The translations under genes and the position numbers were made by a program. The notes under the pieces are model-generated. The model saw nothing but the letters and a program-made list of their open reading frames with translations. It was not told the origin of the DNA and did no database searches. Of a stretch of 6,393 nucleotides of DNA, positions 1-5,845 are shown in pieces. Within the stretch, counting starts at the first letter, position 1. Each line of letters opens with the position of its first letter. Source of the stretch: JAJNNC01 sp038232695. Lineage in GTDB: Bacteria; Bacteroidota; Bacteroidia; Cytophagales; Cyclobacteriaceae. Location of the stretch: contig JBBSNI010000339.1 of the NCBI GenBank assembly GCA_038232695.1, forward strand, positions 1 through 6,393, read 5' to 3'.

Positions 1-1
1 A

Positions 2-52
2 CACCTGCAAGGTGTACAGGCGAGGCTGCCTTATGAGATTGAGATCAAGTGA
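2..52 (+). CDS. Possible C-terminal end of an unidentified upstream gene (partial)
   Basis: Reading from base 2, the frame gives HLQGVQARLPYEIEIK and then TGA at 50-52. The alternating hydrophobic and charged pattern looks like a terminal beta strand of a real protein, and the other two forward frames look less protein-like. Only 16 codons are visible, so no family can be assigned. The call rests on the look of the peptide and on the AT-rich intergenic character that begins straight after the stop. It could be chance. Confidence 0.4.
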   Translation, partial: HLQGVQARLPYEIEIK

Positions 53-78
53 ATTTAATCGTGAGAAGTGTTTGTTTT

Positions 79-166
79 TACCACAGAGTTCACAGAGGTT
101 TTTACATAGAGGTACACGGAGATGCTCTGCGGAACTCTGGGGTTGATCTCTGTTTTCTCTGTGGTA
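79..166. repeat. Imperfect palindromic intergenic repeat (ACCACAGAG...CTCTGTGGT type)
   Basis: The left arm 79-97 and right arm 148-166 are inverted copies. The outer 10 bases (TACCACAGAG / CTCTGTGGTA) pair perfectly, then come 3 mismatches, then 6 more pairs (ACAGAG / CTCTGT), giving 16 of 19 pairs. The loop is about 50 bases. Within the left half a CACAGAG-like heptamer recurs at 82, 91, 105 (CATAGAG) and 115 (CACGGAG). No convincing ORF crosses it. I recall similar ACCACAGAG palindromes as dispersed intergenic repeats in many environmental bacteria, but only one copy is present here. It could fold as RNA or be a small non-autonomous mobile repeat. Confidence 0.6.
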
Positions 167-224
167 GTGGTAAAGGTAACACGAAAGTCATGTTTTTCTG
201 TTTTAGTTAAAAGAAGCTATTTTG

Positions 225-232
225 TATATTTG
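225..232 (+). promoter_or_regulatory. Candidate Bacteroidota -7 box (TATATTTG) for the Uma2 gene
   Basis: TATATTTG matches the Bacteroidota -7 consensus TAnnTTTG exactly and lies 16 bases before the ATG at 249, so a transcript would start around 239 with a very short leader. No clean TTTG -33 box lies at the usual distance; the region near 196-206 is only T-rich. No purine-rich Shine-Dalgarno sequence is seen before the start, which is normal in this phylum. Confidence 0.35.
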
Positions 233-248
233 TTAAAAAACATTTGTT

Positions 249-728
249 ATGGATATTTCTGTTGAAACGCTTTCTAACTACGAGCTTGAACGTGGAAAAC
301 CTATGCCTAGTACTGTACATTCTTTGATTCAAAACAATCTGGTCTATCAGCTCAATCATCACTACCGAACTCAATATCAAATACTTCCTGAACTAAGCCT
401 GGATACACCGGATCATAAACCCCTGGTCCCGGATATTGCCATCTATCCTAAGTTTGACATCGACCGGCAGCATGATGTATTGCGGCGCGAAGATGCACCG
501 CTGGCTACCCTTGAAATCCTCTCTCCGAAACAAAGTCTCAGCGACCTGTTAGAAAAGACCCAACGCTACTTTCAATTAGGCGTGACTTCCTGCTGGATCA
601 TCATTCCTGGTATGGATGCTATTGCGGTAAGCCACCAGCCCGGGCAGTATACATTTTTTAGCGGAACAGACACCCTCCAGGACGATAAACTCAATATACA
701 GCTACCTTTGTCAGAGATTTTTAAGTAG
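249..728 (+). CDS. Uma2 family (DUF820) restriction-endonuclease-fold protein
   Basis: This 159-residue protein fits the Uma2 family (PF05685), which has a PD-(D/E)XK nuclease fold. The visible signature is VPDIAIYP around 60-67 (D62), then TLEILSPKQSLSD at 87-99 with E89 as the likely second metal ligand. LLEKTQRYFQLGVTSCWII follows at 100-118, carrying the conserved K103 and Y107 and the family's 'LGV..xWII' strand. The family is widespread and often multicopy; its biological role and substrate are not established, so nuclease activity is inferred from the fold. The ATG at 249 is the only sensible start: an in-frame TAA lies at 234-236. It precedes priA by 91 bases on the same strand but has no known functional link to it. 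Family assignment is secure, function is not. Confidence 0.85.
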   Translation: MDISVETLSNYELERGKPMPSTVHSLIQNNLVYQLNHHYRTQYQILPELSLDTPDHKPLVPDIAIYPKFDIDRQHDVLRREDAPLATLEILSPKQSLSDLLEKTQRYFQLGVTSCWIIIPGMDAIAVSHQPGQYTFFSGTDTLQDDKLNIQLPLSEIFK

Positions 729-806
729 GAAGCGTTTCTAAATAGAAGCTCAAAGGACGATATAACTTTTATCTCCCCCACCCCTTCCCTCCCACGAGTT
801 CTTTCT

Positions 807-814
807 TATATTTG
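807..814 (+). promoter_or_regulatory. Candidate -7 box (TATATTTG) directly upstream of priA
   Basis: The same TATATTTG octamer seen ahead of the Uma2 gene ends only 5 bases before the priA ATG. If it is used as a -7 element, transcription would start at or next to the start codon, giving a leaderless mRNA. The upstream 25 bases are C/T-rich with no TTTG -33 box, and no Shine-Dalgarno sequence is visible. The octamer is common by chance in AT-rich spacers, so this is tentative. Confidence 0.3.
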
Positions 815-819
815 TCGGC

Positions 820-3351
820 ATGAGCTACACCTACCCGCAAGCCCTTGAACTGAATGCAGACGCGCCCGAAGAAAGAAGAACCTGGTTTGCCAACGTCATC
901 CTGCCGGTGCCTATCCCCAAGATGTTTACCTACCGCGTGCCGGTGGCGTTGGAGAGCATCATACAGCCGGGTTGCCGCGTAGTGGTGCAGTTTGGTTCTA
1001 AAAAGATACTCACCGGCGTGGTGGGCAACCTGCACAACAACCCGCCCTCCCAATACCAGGCGCGTTACCTGTTAGAGCTCTTAGACGAGACGCCCGTCGT
1101 CAACCCCGTGCAGTTGCAGTTGTTTCAGTGGATTGCCGACTATTATGTATGTACGGCCGGTGAAGTGCTTAACATGGCGCTGCCTTCCGGCTTAAAGCTT
1201 AGCAGCGAGTCTAAAATACAGCTTCATCCTGAGTTCAGAAGAGCCCAGAGCGAATATGAGTTTACCGACAAGGAGTACCGGGTGCTGGATGAACTGGAAG
1301 TAAAGCAAACCTTATCTTATCCAGAAGTAGGCAACCTGCTCAACGAAAAAAGTTTTTACCAGACCATCAAATCGCTGATCGGTAAAGAGGCGGTGCTGAT
1401 CTTTGAAGAGGTAAAGGAAAAGTACAAGCCCAAGATCATCAAAAGGATACGGCTGGCAACTAAATATGTGCAAGACCCAGCCAGCCTGGAACACCTGTTC
1501 GCCGAACTGGAACGCAAGCCCCGGCAAGCCGACGTGATCCTGCACTACATGCAACTGCTGCCTGCCTTTCGTAACCCTGAGACTAACAACACCGGCGTAC
1601 TGAAAAGCAAGCTTTCGGAAAGAGACATCTCCGTTTCTTCTATCAATACGCTGGTGAAGAAAGGTGTGCTGGAAGAATCCGAAGAAGTCGTTTCCCGCTT
1701 CGCGCCTGTCGCGACGGAACCTTCCCTGGAGATCAAACTGACGGAGGCGCAGCAGGTGGCCAAGGATGCCATCCACCGGCATTTCCAGCAGCAGGATATC
1801 GTGTTGCTGCACGGCATCACGGGAAGCGGTAAGACGGAAATCTATATGGATTTGATTCAGGAAGTGCTCTCCAGCGGCAGCCAGGTGCTGTACCTGCTGC
1901 CGGAGATTGCCCTAACTACCCAGATCGTCTCCCGGCTGAGCCTGCTCTTTGGCAACCAGATGGGTATCTACCACTCCCGCTTCTCTGACAACGAACGGGT
2001 CGAAGTCTGGCAGGGCGTGCTGGATGGCCGGTTTCCGCTGGTCGTCGGTGTACGCTCAGCCACGCTGCTGCCTTTCGACAACCTGGGGCTGATCATTGTA
2101 GACGAAGAACATGAAACCTCTTACAAACAGTTTGACCCGGCGCCCCGCTATCATGCCCGCGATGTGGCGCTGATGCTGGGCAAGTTTCATCATGCCAAAA
2201 CACTGTTAGGTTCTGCCACACCTGCCGTAGAAACGTATTACCATGCCAAACATGGCAAGTACGGATTAGTGAAGCTCACGCAGCGATACGGCAATGCCCA
2301 GCTTCCCGACATAGAGCTGGTAGACATCAAAGAAGAACGGAAGCGGAAGACCATGAAGCAGGACTTTTCTTCGGCTTTGCTGGAAAGCATGGAAGCCATC
2401 CTGCAAAATTGTGAGCAGGCGATCATCTTCCAGAACCGCCGGGGCTATGCGCCCTACATCTATTGCGAAGACTGCGCCCACATTCCCAAATGCCAGCAGT
2501 GCGACGTGAGCCTGACCTACCACCAGTATGCCAACGAACTGCGCTGCCACTACTGCGGCTTGCACGAAAAGATGCACACATGCTGCGTCGCCTGCGGCTC
2601 TACCCGGCTGCGGACGTCCGGCTTTGGCACCGAAAAGCTAGAAGAAGAGATCAACGCCCTGCTGCCCCAGTCCAGGGTACAGCGCATGGACTTAGACACG
2701 ACGCGCAAGAAGAACAGCTACCAGCAGATCATCGACCGCTTTGCCCAGGGCGACCTGGACTTCCTGGTAGGTACGCAGATGGTGAGCAAAGGACTGGACT
2801 TCGACAGGGTCTGCCTGGTGGGCGTCCTGGACGCCGACCGTATGATCCACTTCCCCGACTTCCGCTCGCATGAGCGTACTTTCCAGTTGATCACCCAGGT
2901 AAGCGGCCGCTCCGGTCGCAGAGACAAGGTAGGCAAGGTGCTCATACAGACGACCAACCTGAAGCAGCCTATCCTGCATAAGATCATTTCCAATGATTAC
3001 ACAGGGCTTTATGAGGAAGAGATTGCCGAACGGGAAGTCTATCATTATCCGCCCTTTGTCAGGCTGATCAAGATCACGGTAAAACACCAGGATAAGCGCA
3101 TCAGCCAGCAGGCGGGCGCCACGCTGGTCGGAATGCTGCAAGGGATACTGGGCAACCACCGGGTGCTGGGACCGGAAGAGCCGCTCATCAGCAGGATCAG
3201 AAACCAGTATTTGGTACAACTGATGATCAAGTTGGAAAGAGGACTCAACCTGCCGGAGGTCAAGCAGAAGATCCGCCAGCAGTGCCAGGAACTCAACCAG
3301 GAAAAAACCTTCCGCCAGGCCAAGATCGTCATTGATGTAGATCCTTATTAG
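820..3351 (+). CDS. priA: Primosomal protein N' / replication restart helicase PriA
   Basis: PriA is the superfamily 2 3'-to-5' DNA helicase that recognises stalled forks and recombination intermediates and reloads the replicative helicase. The 843-residue protein is full length for Bacteroidota. Its N-terminal 3'-DNA-end-binding domain starts near residue 22 (FANVILPVPIPKMFTYRVP) and a winged-helix region follows. The helicase core shows Walker A GITGSGKTE (332-340), the DEEH box (428-431), GSATP (464-468), VGTQMVSKGLDF (649-660) and motif VI around QVSGRSGR (693-700). Eight zinc-ligand cysteines (549, 552, 558, 561, 576, 579, 589, 592) keep exactly the spacing of the E. coli protein. Motif VI has GRSGR where GRAGR is usual, a mild change. 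The next Met is residue 35, inside the conserved N-terminal motif, so ATG 820 is the start. The gene is visibly GC-richer than the block after it. Confidence 0.98.
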   Translation: MSYTYPQALELNADAPEERRTWFANVILPVPIPKMFTYRVPVALESIIQPGCRVVVQFGSKKILTGVVGNLHNNPPSQYQARYLLELLDETPVVNPVQLQLFQWIADYYVCTAGEVLNMALPSGLKLSSESKIQLHPEFRRAQSEYEFTDKEYRVLDELEVKQTLSYPEVGNLLNEKSFYQTIKSLIGKEAVLIFEEVKEKYKPKIIKRIRLATKYVQDPASLEHLFAELERKPRQADVILHYMQLLPAFRNPETNNTGVLKSKLSERDISVSSINTLVKKGVLEESEEVVSRFAPVATEPSLEIKLTEAQQVAKDAIHRHFQQQDIVLLHGITGSGKTEIYMDLIQEVLSSGSQVLYLLPEIALTTQIVSRLSLLFGNQMGIYHSRFSDNERVEVWQGVLDGRFPLVVGVRSATLLPFDNLGLIIVDEEHETSYKQFDPAPRYHARDVALMLGKFHHAKTLLGSATPAVETYYHAKHGKYGLVKLTQRYGNAQLPDIELVDIKEERKRKTMKQDFSSALLESMEAILQNCEQAIIFQNRRGYAPYIYCEDCAHIPKCQQCDVSLTYHQYANELRCHYCGLHEKMHTCCVACGSTRLRTSGFGTEKLEEEINALLPQSRVQRMDLDTTRKKNSYQQIIDRFAQGDLDFLVGTQMVSKGLDFDRVCLVGVLDADRMIHFPDFRSHERTFQLITQVSGRSGRRDKVGKVLIQTTNLKQPILHKIISNDYTGLYEEEIAEREVYHYPPFVRLIKITVKHQDKRISQQAGATLVGMLQGILGNHRVLGPEEPLISRIRNQYLVQLMIKLERGLNLPEVKQKIRQQCQELNQEKTFRQAKIVIDVDPY

Positions 3352-3389
3352 AGCGCATCATGAAAACTGAACTTTGTTTGTTTCTCCTG

Positions 3390-3418
3390 TACTGATTATA
3401 TCCAGTAATTATTTTTTT
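3390..3418 (+). terminator. Weak hairpin plus T-run after priA
   Basis: A 5-bp stem, TACTG (3390-3394) with CAGTA (3403-3407), encloses an 8-base loop and is followed at once by a T-rich run (TTATTTTTTT, 3409-3418). This lies 38 bases after the priA stop and has the layout of an intrinsic terminator, but the stem is short. The T-run overlaps the stop codon of the convergent DUF6157 gene. No matching T-run exists for transcription on the minus strand. Confidence 0.3.
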
Positions 3419-3822
3419 GAAGAACGCATTGCTCTTATTTTCTTTATTTTATCGTCAGTCGAAAATTTTTGATATTCGTCTGTTTCCATTCCATATAATG
3501 CCACTTTTCCACTGCTGTCACTATGAATACCAAAACCATAGGTTTTTGTCAATGGTGATGCTCTGAAACAAGGTTGTCCTTTTGAAAAAAATTGTTCCCT
3601 GGCTTCTTTGTATTCCGCTTTCATCAAGACGTTTCTATCTGCAAATACCTGAAAAAATAAGTCATCAGAAGTGTATTTATATGGATTTTTAGCAATCAAA
3701 TCATATTGCATCTCGGCAACAGTTTTTTTGTCTCCTTTTGATGTCGGCTTGAGACCACAAGTTGCTTTTGTGTCTTCCGCTACTTCAATAAAAGTGTCAA
3801 AATAGTTTGTTGTATGTGTCAT
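3409..3822 (-). CDS. DUF6157 family protein
   Basis: The protein is 137 residues from the chosen start. It shows the features I associate with DUF6157: an N-terminal HTTNYFDTFIEVAED segment, KGDKKTVAEMQYDLI, NPYKYTSDD, and a strongly conserved block FFSKGQPCFRASPLTKTYG followed by GIH, ending in a basic IRAMRSSKK tail. The function of the family is unknown. There is no signal peptide or membrane segment, so it is probably cytosolic. The frame has two ATG starts, at 3837 and 3822; I prefer 3822 because family members usually begin just before the HTTNY motif, and neither has a clear ribosome binding site. It converges with priA (57 bases between stop codons). It appears complete and is AT-richer than priA, so it may have arrived with the accessory block. 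The assignment is from motif recall, not a search. Confidence 0.8.
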   Translation of the reverse strand: MTHTTNYFDTFIEVAEDTKATCGLKPTSKGDKKTVAEMQYDLIAKNPYKYTSDDLFFQVFADRNVLMKAEYKEAREQFFSKGQPCFRASPLTKTYGFGIHSDSSGKVALYGMETDEYQKFSTDDKIKKIRAMRSSKK

Positions 3823-3859
3823 TATTCTGTCAGTCATTGTGTTTCAGTATGGTTTGTCC

Positions 3860-4020
3860 GTTTTGCTTGCAGGTAACGATTGGGCTAGCGGTCAGGCCGA
3901 CCTTGTGGACGATTTTCTACCCCTTGAAGATAGAAGGACTTGGCGCATAAAGCAACCAAATTGCATTTCTACCGAGGCTTGAGGCCACCGTGGAACGGCT
4001 AACTTTTGTCGGGTGCAGAG
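3860..4020. other. GC-rich structured intergenic element, possible dispersed repeat or ncRNA
   Basis: This stretch of about 160 bases is clearly richer in G and C than the genes on both sides. It holds several short inverted repeats: GGTC/GACC (3890-3893 with 3899-3902), TTCTA/TAGAA (3915-3919 with 3931-3935, 11-base loop) and CCAC/GTGG (3985-3988 with 3990-3993), plus a GAGGC TTGAGGC direct repeat near 3974-3985. A T-rich run follows on the plus strand from 4022. The right end runs into the last codons of the convergently placed DUF5647-like gene. It is not a good attC site, because the core-site polarity is wrong. It may be a dispersed intergenic repeat or a small structured RNA; only one copy is in view. 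Confidence 0.4.
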
Positions 4021-4259
4021 CTTTTTTGTTTTGCGAATTCTACCACTTCAAAGGTATTTTTAACCTTTACCAAGACTTTTTTATCGGATTCTTGTATCTG
4101 TCTTTCTTCAAAATCTTTTTCTATAAATTCTATCTCTGCCTGATCAGGCAATTCCTCAGCCTTTTCCGGATGGGCTATCAGATCTCTCACAAAGTCAAAT
4201 GTTAATTCAATATTTTTTTTAATATCTTTGAGTTCACCAAAACTCAAAAATTTATGCAA
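3999..4259 (-). CDS. DUF5647-like small protein, probably missing its native start
   Basis: About 86 residues can be read, with a core 'KKNIELTFDFVRDLIAHPE' then AEELPDQAEIEFIEKD (14-48), a charged linker, and a KKVLVKVKNT strand (60-69). This arrangement (N-terminal helix with a LIxHPE motif, a short beta strand, then VLVKVK) resembles DUF5647, a family of unknown function; the match is from memory. No ATG is available in the frame: the only start near the N-terminus is TTG at 4259-4257, and sequence resembling a transposase begins on the other side of it. The first codons have therefore probably been lost or replaced. The last 6-7 codons (SAPDKS and the stop) are encoded by the GC-rich element at 3860-4020. 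It may be non-functional. Confidence 0.55.
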   Translation of the reverse strand: MHKFLSFGELKDIKKNIELTFDFVRDLIAHPEKAEELPDQAEIEFIEKDFEERQIQESDKKVLVKVKNTFEVVEFAKQKSSAPDKS

Positions 4260-4261
4260 AC

Positions 4262-4394
4262 CGGGCCACGGCGGCTCAATATGAGCAGCTCACCGACCCG
4301 CAGTGGAAAGTTATCAAAGAGAAATTACCTATCCAAAGGAATCGGATCGCCGAAGCGACGCAAATATGATTTACGCGACATTGTCAATGTATTG
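4262..4394 (+). pseudogene. IS5-type transposase, N-terminal remnant (frameshifted, truncated)
   Basis: Frame 2 from 4277 reads QYEQLTDPQWKVIKEKLP, the typical opening of IS5/DUF4096-type transposases ('YEQLTDxQWxxIxxLLP'). After LPIQRNR near 4343 the similarity continues in frame 3 as KRRKYDLRDIVNVL (4353-4394), matching the usual 'KRKxxLRDIxNAxLY' segment. A one-base frameshift therefore separates the two parts. The remainder of the transposase (the 'RTGCQWR' segment and the DDE catalytic domain) is absent. No terminal inverted repeat is evident upstream; the GC-rich sequence starts abruptly at about 4260 against the DUF5647-like frame. This is a dead fragment, left by recombination rather than a recent insertion. 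Confidence 0.7.
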
Positions 4395-4529
4395 CAGGGA
4401 AAAGTAGCAGGTCTTCAAGTGGATTATTTTTATATGCAGGAGCAACAGCAACAGAAAAAAACCATCGACATTGCGTTTGAAAAAATAAAAGTAGAGAGTG
4501 AAGGGAATGTGAAATTTAAGATAAAGTAG
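4395..4529 (+). pseudogene. Unidentified ORF tail fused in frame to the transposase remnant
   Basis: In frame with the second part of the transposase scrap, about 44 residues continue to a TAG at 4527-4529. They include QGKVAGLQVDYFYMQ, then a Gln-rich EQQQQKK, then a charged IAFEKIKVESEGNVKFKIK end. Nothing in IS5 transposases looks like this, so it is probably the 3' end of another gene joined by recombination near 4390-4400. The words LQGKVAGLQV resemble the plug motif of SusC/RagA TonB-dependent receptors, but a receptor would not end so soon after it, so I do not call it one. Confidence 0.35.
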
Positions 4530-4573
4530 AGATTATAAAGACAAAAATGTCCTGCTTGAAACGAAGTAATTTT

Positions 4574-5280
4574 ATGAGAACAGTTGAAATACGTTTTATC
4601 AAAATACCTGTATTTATCGCTATATGGATAGCGAGGTCTTTTCCTGTTTTTTCTCAAAATATAGTTCCCAATGGCGGCTTTGAAAATTTTACAGCTCAAT
4701 AAATTCTTCTTCTTTTTTTGATCCTGATACTTACTACTACATTGATGACGTCAGTTTGATTGGAGAAGATTTTGAGCTTGAAATACAGGTCAAAAGTAAT
4801 GTGGCAGGTACGTATTGCGAAGGTGATACGATAGAGCTTACGACTAACCTTGGCGATGTTGGTAATTCCACCTGGAATGATGGAACTAACCAAACTTCTA
4901 TATTTGTAGCATCTTCCGGAACCTATTCTGTTACTACTGCTGTGGGTTGCAGTGAATATGAAGCCATTTTAAACATTGAGTTTGAAGATTGTAGTTGTGA
5001 TTTGTTTGCTTCCAATGTGTTCACACCAAACGGAGATGGCAAAAACGACATTTTTTCTTTAACGCCTGTTATTGAAGTAGCCAGATTTAATCTGAAAATA
5101 TATAATAGATGGGGGCATCTTGTATTTGAAACAAACGATATTAATCAGGGTTGGGACGGGATGATTCAGGGAAATGAAGCCAGTGCAGGCGTCTATGTTT
5201 GGACCGCTACGATCATGTGCATTAAAAACAATCAGATTTTAGACAAGCAATTAAAAGGATATGTTAGCTTGCTAAAATAA
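4574..5280 (+). pseudogene. Secreted type IX (type B sorted) gliding-motility-type protein, internally deleted and frame-broken
   Basis: The gene starts at ATG 4574 with a signal peptide of about 28 residues (basic start, hydrophobic IPVFIAIWIA, then VFSQ) and the mature start NIVPNGGFENFTAQ, followed by TAA at 4700. The reading then resumes in another frame as DPDTYYYIDDVSLIGE (4720-4767). In related surface proteins these two motifs open and close a single N-terminal domain of roughly 150 residues, so most of that domain is missing and the frame is lost. The rest is open to the stop at 5278-5280. It holds an Ig/PKD-like segment (YCEGDTIELTT... to 4979) and a C-terminal CHU_C/type B sorting domain from about 5002, with NVFTPNGDGKNDIF, FNLKIYNRWGHLVFET, GWDG, AGVYVW and the terminal LKGYVSLLK. 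A T7 tract at 4713-4719 sits at the break. The only start candidate for the 3' part is TTG 4756, which would lack a signal peptide, so export is unlikely. Confidence 0.8.
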
Positions 5281-5298
5281 GAGGTAAAACAACCAAAA

Positions 5299-5742
5299 AT
5301 GAAGCATTCGGATATAGACCCTGTGGGCATACTAAAACAAACTGACCTGAATGATCAGACTAAAGAACAGATCAAAGCATTGTTTGAGCAACTTAATCCG
5401 GATAAGAAATCCATTGCATTGGAAGAAGTACTTGACCCAACCAATCCGGTCACATTGGCTTACTACAGAGAAAATAGTGAGATAGTCGGCATTGCATTGA
5501 TGTGTACTTACAATGTGATTTCGGGTCGTAAAGGGTGGATAGAAGATGTGGTGGTTGACACCAATTATAGAGGAAAAGGCATTGGCAGAAAACTGATGGA
5601 AATATTAATCCAGGAGGGAAAAGAAAAGAATTTGACTGAAATTCTGTTATTCACTGAAGAAGAAAAGAAAGCTGCTATCAACTTGTATCAAAGCTTAGGC
5701 TTCGATCTAAAAAACAGCCACCTTTACCACAAAACACGATGA
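5299..5742 (+). CDS. GNAT family N-acetyltransferase
   Basis: The 147-residue protein has the GNAT fold, which transfers an acetyl group from acetyl-CoA to an amine; its substrate cannot be told. The acetyl-CoA-binding motif A is clear: strand WIEDVVVDTNYRG (80-92) running into the pyrophosphate loop R91-G-K-G-I-G96 and the helix KLMEILIQEG. Motif B follows as TEILLFTE then AINLYQSLGF (126-135), with Y130 as the usual general acid. The length is normal and no residues appear missing. The start ATG 5299 is 18 bases after the preceding pseudogene, with a weak purine-rich GAGG at 5281-5284. Its stop overlaps the start of the next acetyltransferase fragment by ATGA (5739-5742), so the two were once translationally coupled. 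Confidence 0.9.
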   Translation: MKHSDIDPVGILKQTDLNDQTKEQIKALFEQLNPDKKSIALEEVLDPTNPVTLAYYRENSEIVGIALMCTYNVISGRKGWIEDVVVDTNYRGKGIGRKLMEILIQEGKEKNLTEILLFTEEEKKAAINLYQSLGFDLKNSHLYHKTR

Positions 5743-5845
5743 TCCTATCTTCCGAAAGACTCCTCCTGAAAGAACTCACCTGGAACGATCTGGAAGCTGT
5801 TCATCAGTTGCATAGGGAACCTAAAGTAGAGGAATTTAACACCAT
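5739..5845 (+). pseudogene. Second GNAT acetyltransferase (RimJ/RimL type), 5' fragment only
   Basis: From ATG 5739 the frame reads MILSSERLLLKELTWNDLEA and continues through VHQLHREPKVEEFNTI to about 5845. This is the characteristic opening of RimJ/RimL-like acetyltransferases (GNAT_3, PF13302): 'TERLxLRxLxxxDxxAxxxL'. The acetyl-CoA-binding part is absent. Beyond about 5845 the frame runs on to 5978 only as antisense of the DUF255 gene, and its residues no longer resemble an acetyltransferase. The cut coincides with the last codon of that opposite-strand gene, so a deletion or recombination joined the two here. It overlaps the upstream acetyltransferase by ATGA, the mark of a former two-gene operon. 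Confidence 0.75.

Noticed and set aside
2463..2873. 136-residue Arg/Pro-rich ORF inside priA
   Set aside because: Out-of-frame shadow of the GC-rich priA helicase region, whose own frame carries all zinc and helicase motifs.
2692..3219. 175-residue minus-strand ORF opposite priA
   Set aside because: Antisense shadow of conserved priA sequence with no recognisable motif.
249..3351. Uma2 nuclease gene plus priA as a defence or repair module
   Set aside because: Uma2 genes are scattered and multicopy in many genomes. A 91-base gap and possible separate promoters give no evidence of a shared function.
3872..3982. Open frame through the GC-rich element (GNDWASGQADLVDDFLPLEDR...)
   Set aside because: It has no good start, ends at a TGA, resembles no family I know, and the region is full of short hairpins. 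Chance opening is more likely.
3860..4020. Integron attC site flanking gene cassettes (GGTAACG ... GGCTAAC ends)
   Set aside because: The ends lack the RYYYAAC/GTTRRRY cores in the right polarity, no second site lies on the other side of the DUF6157 gene, and no integrase is present.
3990..4205. Plus-strand 71-residue Phe-rich ORF resembling a membrane peptide
   Set aside because: It is the antisense of the DUF5647-like coding frame; the Phe richness comes from reading Lys/Glu codons backwards.
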